Below, one piece after another: positions 33,291-39,113 of a stretch of 39,113 bases of DNA. The stretch spans positions 1-39,113 of the forward strand of contig JAQICC010000089.1 of the NCBI GenBank assembly GCA_027858735.1, written 5' to 3'. The position numbers were made by a program, and so were the translations under genes. The notes below the pieces were generated by a model, which saw only the letters and a list, made by a program, of their open reading frames with translations, had not been told where the DNA came from and searched no databases. The stretch's first letter is position 1. Each line of letters starts with the position of its first letter. The stretch is from Salinivirgaceae bacterium. Its GTDB lineage: Bacteria > Bacteroidota > Bacteroidia > Bacteroidales > SZUA-534.

Positions 33291-36200
33291 TTATTCTTTT
33301 GTACTATACTTTTCAAGTATTTCCCTACCTCTTGCTGTCCTATCTATTTCTGTACTATAATTAACCAACAGAGGATTAAATAATAGATTTAAAAAACCCT
33401 CTTGCTTATTCAAATTATTAGCAAATTTCTTCTTTAGCTTTTCATTATCAAAGCCATTCTTCTTTTCCCCTTCGCGATCCATAGAAACAAGATTTAACCC
33501 ATTACGATCTACTGTACCTCCATCCTTTTTATTTTGCTTGGCTTGCTTTTCCATTAATTTATCTGATTTCCCTTTCACCACATCGCCTAAATGCAATACC
33601 AAATGGTATTCATAGCCAATATCATCAGTCATACCATGCATGGCAAAAGCCGATAAGTCAAGTGCATTGCTTACTACATCGGTTTTAGGCACATAAATTT
33701 TATCTTTAAACATAAAAATACTTGTAGTTAAAGTATTAAAATCCATCTTATCCAATTCTTTTAAACCTCCAACCCCAACAGAAGCATCAACTAAAGGTTT
33801 AAAATCATGAATTTTACCATCTTCAAGCGTAAAATCGCCTTTAACTCTTATTCTTTCTGTTGGCCAATCTCCATCCACATAAAAGGCACGCGCATGTAGT
33901 TCACTGGTTAAAATACCACTTAGGTTCTCATGGGTCATTTCTGCTTGATCAAAATCATTATTTACAACCAATAACTCATTTAAATCAAGACCTGAAATAT
34001 AATTCTTAATTTCAACTTTCGGTTTTTCCCATTTTCTTACATCCAACATCATTGATGTATTCACTTCCCCCTTACAAGTTTTAAGTTTAAATTCATCAAT
34101 TACATACAAACTATCGGCAAAACGAAAATTTGCAGAAATATCATCCAAAATATTCTTTTCATAAATAATTTTCTCCACAGAAAACCTGCCCCTTACTAAA
34201 AAATGCGGAACGCCCAAAGCGGCAAAGTCAGGCAACAATGCATTTGTATCAACTGCTATCGTATCGTTTTGTATAGCTTCTGATGATGCCGCAACTTCTT
34301 CCTTTGCAACGGTCTGTGTTGAATCAACTACTGTGGTATCTTCCGGCATCATTGCCATAATTTTATTATAATCTATTATTCCTAAATCAATTACGGTTTC
34401 AACTATTAGCTCCTTATCTCGCCTTTCTTCAATAATGGTTTCATAAACATTCCTTATATAAGTTGAATCAATATTAAAGAATATTCCAGCAGCCGTACCC
34501 TGCATATCATTAATGGAAATTCTATTTTTATTGATACTAATTTTTCCCGAAAAATTATCAATCTGAGTCATCGGATCATTAGACATATGAACTGTTAAGT
34601 CTTTAATGGCAAAATAGGTACTGGTTTTATTAAGTGCAATGTCAGGCGCATCAACCTCAATAGAATCTAAATTTAAAGTTGCCGAAGAAGTTATGCCAAT
34701 ATTTATGGTTCCACGCATCTGCTCTACTAAAGTATCTGGAACAAAACTTTTTAGCTCACCCAAATTCAAAAATACATTTGATCGTGTTGAATAATAAGGC
34801 ATTTCTCCATTCTTAAACTTTAATGAGCCATGAATTTTAGAGCTATCTGTTTCTATATTATAGCTTTTTAAATCAATGGTAATATTATCAGGATCAGAAA
34901 GTTTACCTATAATTTTGGCATCAAGCGAAGTATTTCTAAGCTTTGCTCCGTATTCTGGTATTTTAATGCCTAGATTTTTGATTTTAAAATGATTTGGACG
35001 ATAGCTCATATCTACATTAAAATCTTTAACCGAAAGACTTGAATCAACAACTGCATTGAAATTCTTTAGTCCGATATCGGCTTTACTGTTAGCCATAACA
35101 TAGTCAACAAAATCATCGCCAATTGAATCGGGCAATACACCTTTGGTTGATAAACTGGCATTTATTATCCCTCTAACACTCTCAACAGTAGAGTCGGGTA
35201 CAAAACTGGCAAACTCATCAAGAACAATGGTCATTTCAGTTTTAACATCATACTTTGGGTGATCAATATCAAGTACAGAGAAAGCAATATCAAATTTACT
35301 TTGTTCAGTTTCAAAATGAATGGAGCTAAAATCGGCTTGTGTGGTCTGATTATTTTGTAATATACCATTGCTAACCTTTCCCTCAAACGACAAAGCTTTA
35401 AGAATGGGATAATCAGCTGTTTTCACCAGACCGTTCTTCATACTTAATTTGGCATTCACTTGTGGCAATTCATTAGTAGAATCGGAATAAATTCCTTTTA
35501 TATCAGCATTCATGCTTAAATTACCCGCAACTTGTTTCACGCCAAACTCTTTAAGCATTTCAGTAGGGGCATATTTTATTAATTCAGCCAAATTCAAATC
35601 TTTTATATCAATGTTTAAATCGGTATAAATTTCATCGGTCATTACAGCTTCCCCTTTAACAGCAAGGCTAGCACCATCAGTATGTAATTCTACATTATTA
35701 ATTTTAATAGAATCACCATTGCCATTGGTCTTGTACCCAACATCGAACATAAGTTTTGTGCGTTGCATTAAATGCGCATTGGTTTCAGGATAGCTTACTC
35801 CAAATACCTCGATACTTCCTATGGCACTGCCATTTATGGTATCGCCTTTAATGCTTCCTTCCATGGTAATTTCAGGAATATGAAGACTTGCAAATGTTTT
35901 TAATGTACTGTCGTTATAATAGCAATTAATATTGCGTATGGTAAATTCCTTTAACGTAACATTCAAGGGTTCTGATGGCACTGTATCAAGCTCTTCAACA
36001 ACATTGGTATCTGTAGCTGGTATTAAAAAATCAATATTGGTAATGCTGTCATTATTTACCAGATAGGACATATCAACATCTTCAATCTCCACTTTTACTA
36101 CCTCAATTATGCCATCAATTAGCGGTCTGGTTTTTACCGAAAGATATATTTTACCCAAATGCAATATGGTATCGCCTATATAGGTTAGAGAATCGTTTTT

Positions 36201-36443
36201 TAAAGAATCAGCCGGTACACCCAAATAAATACCACTAAGCTCAATGGTAGCATACGGAAATTTTCGTAAAAGATTAAACGATACATTACCAATCTCAATG
36301 GGTGCGTTGATAGCTTCGCTAACTTTCTCTGTTGCCAAATCGGCAATTTGATTTTCTGATAATTTAGCAACAACCGTTAGAAAAATTATAAGTGCTAAAA
36401 CAACTCCGATAATCCAGACAAAAATTTTAAATATTTTTTTCAT
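33291..36443 (-). CDS. AsmA-family protein
   Basis: The 1050-aa protein has one N-terminal membrane helix (about 7-27) followed by EKVSEAINAPIEIGNVSFNLLRKFPYATIELSGI, the AsmA opening with its basic-aromatic step. The rest is a long series of beta strands with recurring patterns (IDIKDLNLAEL, GLVKTADYPILKALSFEGKV) and a C-terminal AsmA-type region (GDFTLEDGKIHDFKPL, DIGYEYHLVLHLGD). AsmA-like proteins bridge inner and outer membranes and are linked to phospholipid transport and outer-membrane assembly. It lies between topoisomerase III and the DsbA-like gene on the same strand, spaced 113 and 46 bases. Confidence 0.85.
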   Translation of the reverse strand: MKKIFKIFVWIIGVVLALIIFLTVVAKLSENQIADLATEKVSEAINAPIEIGNVSFNLLRKFPYATIELSGIYLGVPADSLKNDSLTYIGDTILHLGKIYLSVKTRPLIDGIIEVVKVEIEDVDMSYLVNNDSITNIDFLIPATDTNVVEELDTVPSEPLNVTLKEFTIRNINCYYNDSTLKTFASLHIPEITMEGSIKGDTINGSAIGSIEVFGVSYPETNAHLMQRTKLMFDVGYKTNGNGDSIKINNVELHTDGASLAVKGEAVMTDEIYTDLNIDIKDLNLAELIKYAPTEMLKEFGVKQVAGNLSMNADIKGIYSDSTNELPQVNAKLSMKNGLVKTADYPILKALSFEGKVSNGILQNNQTTQADFSSIHFETEQSKFDIAFSVLDIDHPKYDVKTEMTIVLDEFASFVPDSTVESVRGIINASLSTKGVLPDSIGDDFVDYVMANSKADIGLKNFNAVVDSSLSVKDFNVDMSYRPNHFKIKNLGIKIPEYGAKLRNTSLDAKIIGKLSDPDNITIDLKSYNIETDSSKIHGSLKFKNGEMPYYSTRSNVFLNLGELKSFVPDTLVEQMRGTINIGITSSATLNLDSIEVDAPDIALNKTSTYFAIKDLTVHMSNDPMTQIDNFSGKISINKNRISINDMQGTAAGIFFNIDSTYIRNVYETIIEERRDKELIVETVIDLGIIDYNKIMAMMPEDTTVVDSTQTVAKEEVAASSEAIQNDTIAVDTNALLPDFAALGVPHFLVRGRFSVEKIIYEKNILDDISANFRFADSLYVIDEFKLKTCKGEVNTSMMLDVRKWEKPKVEIKNYISGLDLNELLVVNNDFDQAEMTHENLSGILTSELHARAFYVDGDWPTERIRVKGDFTLEDGKIHDFKPLVDASVGVGGLKELDKMDFNTLTTSIFMFKDKIYVPKTDVVSNALDLSAFAMHGMTDDIGYEYHLVLHLGDVVKGKSDKLMEKQAKQNKKDGGTVDRNGLNLVSMDREGEKKNGFDNEKLKKKFANNLNKQEGFLNLLFNPLLVNYSTEIDRTARGREILEKYSTKE

Positions 36444-36556
36444 TGTAGGAAATTCATTTGATTATAAATGCATGCTGATTGCTAAAGATAGCAAATCGTT
36501 TAAAATTTGACTAAAATATCAATGAAAAAAAGTAACAATTTAAAAAAGAGTTAATC

Positions 36557-38866
36557 TCAACTCATTTTTTGTAAAATTTCTGCCGAAAGTTGGTCTGTTT
36601 TATAATCGTTTTGGAGAACTGTAAAAGGAATTACAAATTTACAACCTTCTCTGAATCGACTACAGCCATAAGCAGTTTTACCCTTAAGCATGGTTCCTTG
36701 TTTGCATTTGGGGCAAGTTAATGCATGTTCATCTTTACCCCTAACCGAGTTTTGAACCCTGTCAGGGGTAATACTAATAGTAAAATCATTAGTAAATGAC
36801 AAAACTCCCTTTGCTTTCTCCCCATCAATGGAAAACCCAGTAATTTTCCCTGTCTTACCTTTAGCTATTAGAGTATCAATTTGCTTATCGGTAAGCTTTT
36901 TTCCGTACTGGTTAAATTCAACCTTAAAATTACACCCAGTCTTATATTCACTACATCCAAATGCCGACTTCCCTTTTAGAATAGTTCCTTTTTTACATTT
37001 AGGGCAAATTAATTTATCAATTGATTTTGTAGCAACCTTTCCTGTCTCAGCATTTCCCTTTCCCTTATTCGACTTTTTATCATCCTCTTCAATAGTAATC
37101 AGCTTTTTTTGCTCTCGCTTTACCTCGCTCACAATGTCAGAAACCATTACTTTCATTTCCTCTAAAAACAGCTTAGCATCGTATTCACCATTCTCAATTT
37201 GCCTTAACTTTTTTTCCCACATACCCGTTAACTCAACCGATGTAAGCAACTCATTATTTATGGTTTCAATTAATTGAACGCCTGTAACTGTGGGTACCAA
37301 ATTTTTTCGCTGACGCGCTACATATTTACGTTTAAATAGTGTTTCTATTATATTTGCCCGAGTACTTGGGCGGCCAATACCATTTTCTTTCATAAGCTCA
37401 CTAAGCTCTTCATCATCAACCTGTTTTCCCGCTGTTTCCATGGCTCGAAGTAAAGTAGCCTCGGTATAATGTTTCGGTGGCTGCGTTTGCTTTTCTTGTA
37501 AATCGGGTTCGTGAGGTCCTCGCTCCCCCTTTTCAAAATTGGGCATTATTTGTCCTTCATCTAAAAATTTTTCTGTTTCTTTTCTAGGGTATAATTCCCG
37601 CCAACCAGGTTCTAAGATAACCTTTCCTGTTGCCTTAAATTCAACCCCTCCTGCCTGACCTATTACAGTTGTATTCGAAACAATACAATCGGGATAAAAA
37701 ACCGAGATAAATCTACGTGCAATGGCATCATAAAGTTGTTTCTCATGCAAAACCAGTCCTGAAGGGCCTACTCCTGTGGGTATTATGGCATGGTGATCGG
37801 TAATTTTTTTATCGTCAAATACTTTCTTGCTCTTTATAATGGGCTCGCTCAAAACCTTTTGTGTTAAATTTTCGTATGGTTTGAGCTTTTGCATGATCCC
37901 TTTTATTTTGGGATACATATTATTCGGTAAATAGGAAGTATCAACCCTTGGGTAGGTTACCAATTTTCTTTCGTAAAGCTTTTGAATGTATTGTAAGGTT
38001 TCATCGGCTGTAAAACCAAATTTTTTGTTACACTCTACTTGTAGGGCTGTCAAATCGAACAATTTTGGAGGTGCCTCTTTTCCTTTCTTTTTGGTGAAAG
38101 ACAAAATCTCGAAATCATCATTCTTAATTTTTTCTAAAAACTCAGCAGCATCTTCCTTTACCAAAAAACGACCTTGTGTTGCATTAAAAACGACTTCTCT
38201 ATATGTAGTTTTCAGTTCCCAAAAAGGCTCCGACTTAAAATTCTCAATTTCCAAATACTTCCTAACAATTAATGCAAGAGTAGGTGTTTGCACTCTACCG
38301 ATGGAGATGACTCCTTTACCATTGGCATATTTTAAGGTGTAAACCCGTGTAGCATTCATCCCCAATAACCAGTCTCCAATTGAACGTGCATTACCTGCCG
38401 CATACAACAGATCAAAATCAGATCCTTCCATTAGTTTTTCAAAACCTTCTTTTATGGCTTCATCAGTTAATGATGATATCCAAAGACGCTTCAATGGTTT
38501 TTTACAATTTGCCTTGGTAAGTACCCAGCGCTGAATTAATTCTCCCTCAATTCCTGCATCACCACAATTGATAACTTCATCGCATTCCTGACTCAGTTTT
38601 TCAATAGTATTAAACTGTTTCTTTACCCCATCATTATCAATTACCTTAATACCAAAACGTTCTGGAATCATGGGCAGATTATCAAAACGCCACCATTTCC
38701 ATTTCTCCGTGTAATCATCGGGCATTTTCAAAGTACACAAATGACCAAATGTCCAGCTTACCTGATAGCCATTTCCTTCAAAATATCCATCTTTACGTTG
38801 GTTGGCTCCAACAATACGGGCAATTTCTTTAGCAACACTTGGTTTTTCGGCTATACAGAGTTTCAC
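36557..38866 (-). CDS. topB: DNA topoisomerase III (type IA)
   Basis: The 769-aa protein opens with MKLCIAEKPSVAKEIARIVG, the TOPRIM start, and has NCGDAGIEGELIQRW (metal-binding Asp/Glu region, with Gly in place of the usual first acidic residues of DxDxEG), then IGRVQTPTLALIV and the active tyrosine Y305 in VTYPRVDTSYLP. GIGRPSTRANIIETL lies in the later barrel. Two C-terminal zinc-finger-like repeats follow, each with CPKCK, LKGK, GCS and a last Cys. Length is above that of E. coli TopB because of these fingers. It is probably first of the four-gene minus-strand run, with its start at ATG 38866. Confidence 0.9.
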   Translation of the reverse strand: MKLCIAEKPSVAKEIARIVGANQRKDGYFEGNGYQVSWTFGHLCTLKMPDDYTEKWKWWRFDNLPMIPERFGIKVIDNDGVKKQFNTIEKLSQECDEVINCGDAGIEGELIQRWVLTKANCKKPLKRLWISSLTDEAIKEGFEKLMEGSDFDLLYAAGNARSIGDWLLGMNATRVYTLKYANGKGVISIGRVQTPTLALIVRKYLEIENFKSEPFWELKTTYREVVFNATQGRFLVKEDAAEFLEKIKNDDFEILSFTKKKGKEAPPKLFDLTALQVECNKKFGFTADETLQYIQKLYERKLVTYPRVDTSYLPNNMYPKIKGIMQKLKPYENLTQKVLSEPIIKSKKVFDDKKITDHHAIIPTGVGPSGLVLHEKQLYDAIARRFISVFYPDCIVSNTTVIGQAGGVEFKATGKVILEPGWRELYPRKETEKFLDEGQIMPNFEKGERGPHEPDLQEKQTQPPKHYTEATLLRAMETAGKQVDDEELSELMKENGIGRPSTRANIIETLFKRKYVARQRKNLVPTVTGVQLIETINNELLTSVELTGMWEKKLRQIENGEYDAKLFLEEMKVMVSDIVSEVKREQKKLITIEEDDKKSNKGKGNAETGKVATKSIDKLICPKCKKGTILKGKSAFGCSEYKTGCNFKVEFNQYGKKLTDKQIDTLIAKGKTGKITGFSIDGEKAKGVLSFTNDFTISITPDRVQNSVRGKDEHALTCPKCKQGTMLKGKTAYGCSRFREGCKFVIPFTVLQNDYKTDQLSAEILQKMS

Positions 38867-39040
38867 AATGTTTTTTGTTTGAATTAACAGGCTAAAAGTA
38901 CATTTTCAACTTTGCTGAAACAAACTGAGTTATTAACAACAATAGCTATAATATAAACATTTGTTGTTCTTACCTGAATAATTCATAAAATTTGACAAAA
39001 AGCACCTATCTTTTTCATTATCTACACCTTATAATTTTTA

Positions 39041-39070
39041 ACCCCAATTATTCTTGAGAATAATTGGGGT
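39041..39070. repeat. Perfect 13-bp hairpin at window end
   Basis: ACCCCAATTATTC and GAATAATTGGGGT form a perfect 13-bp stem around TTGA. Neither side has a clean T run (minus strand reads TTAAAAATT), so it may be a weak terminator for a gene outside the window or an intergenic repeat. The nearest gene, topB, starts upstream of it and reads away. Confidence 0.6.
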
Positions 39071-39113
39071 CTCCGACAGCGACTAAGTCTCACATCCAAA
39101 TTTGATGCTCAAA

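Overview
The window is AT-rich and reads as chromosomal DNA of a free-living Bacteroidota species, possibly a marine Marinilabiliales-like lineage (the order is inference). Evidence for the phylum: a secreted protein with a type IX secretion C-terminal domain, an RprX/RprY-type two-component system, A-rich leaders before start codons, Bacteroidota-type promoters (TAnnTTTG -7 boxes) and several Bacteroidota-style lipoproteins. No rRNA, tRNA, CRISPR array, intact transposase or prophage was seen.

Region 1 (about 1-12713, all +) is a carbohydrate-degradation locus. In order: a CBM6-like lipoprotein, a membrane-anchored DUF362 protein, a GH2 beta-glucuronidase-like enzyme, an SDR oxidoreductase, a GH105-type unsaturated uronyl hydrolase, a GH30 enzyme, a lipoprotein with two tandem copies of a beta-sandwich-like module, a GH3 enzyme and an aldo/keto reductase. 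Together they suggest trimming of a uronic-acid-containing beta-glycan to sugars in the periplasm or at the cell surface. No SusC/SusD pair, lyase, sulfatase or dedicated regulator lies in the window. A long hairpin at 12803-12859 closes the region.

Region 2 (12935-15123, all -) is a housekeeping cluster: small RHH-like protein, TatA, nitroreductase, S4 RNA-binding protein and AEC transporter. The intergenic stretch after it carries an interspersed repeat whose second copy lies at 31226-31320.

Region 3 (15600-19478) is a divergent regulatory unit. A T9SS-secreted acidic protein (-) faces an RprX-like histidine kinase (+), followed by an RprY-like response regulator that appears to start with CTG. 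Between the divergent genes, five GTTAA direct repeats at 11-10-11-10 bp spacing are flanked by two outward-facing -7 boxes. This looks like an OmpR-family regulator binding array driving both directions. The secreted protein's mRNA would have a leader of about 340 nt containing two long inverted repeats.

Region 4 (19479-28772) holds a lipoprotein GH3 enzyme, a MITE-like palindromic element, a NUMOD4/HNH-related protein that has lost its catalytic histidines, a candidate small RNA with a strong terminator, an ArsR-family repressor paired with a 61-aa cysteine-rich peptide and two matching palindromic operators, a beta-barrel protein, a NagZ-like GH3 protein with an altered KHFPG motif, and an unrecognised secreted protein.

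Region 5 (28921-38866) holds a HAMP-GAF sensor with no visible output domain and a TlpA-like thioredoxin (both +). These converge on a - strand run of topoisomerase III, an AsmA-like protein, a DsbA-like oxidoreductase and a cysteine-rich lipoprotein. The window ends in noncoding DNA with a perfect 13-bp hairpin.

The most interesting candidates are the phased GTTAA array with its divergent promoters and structured leader, the ArsR/Cys-rich peptide cassette, the candidate sRNA at about 23660-23784 and the degenerate HNH protein.
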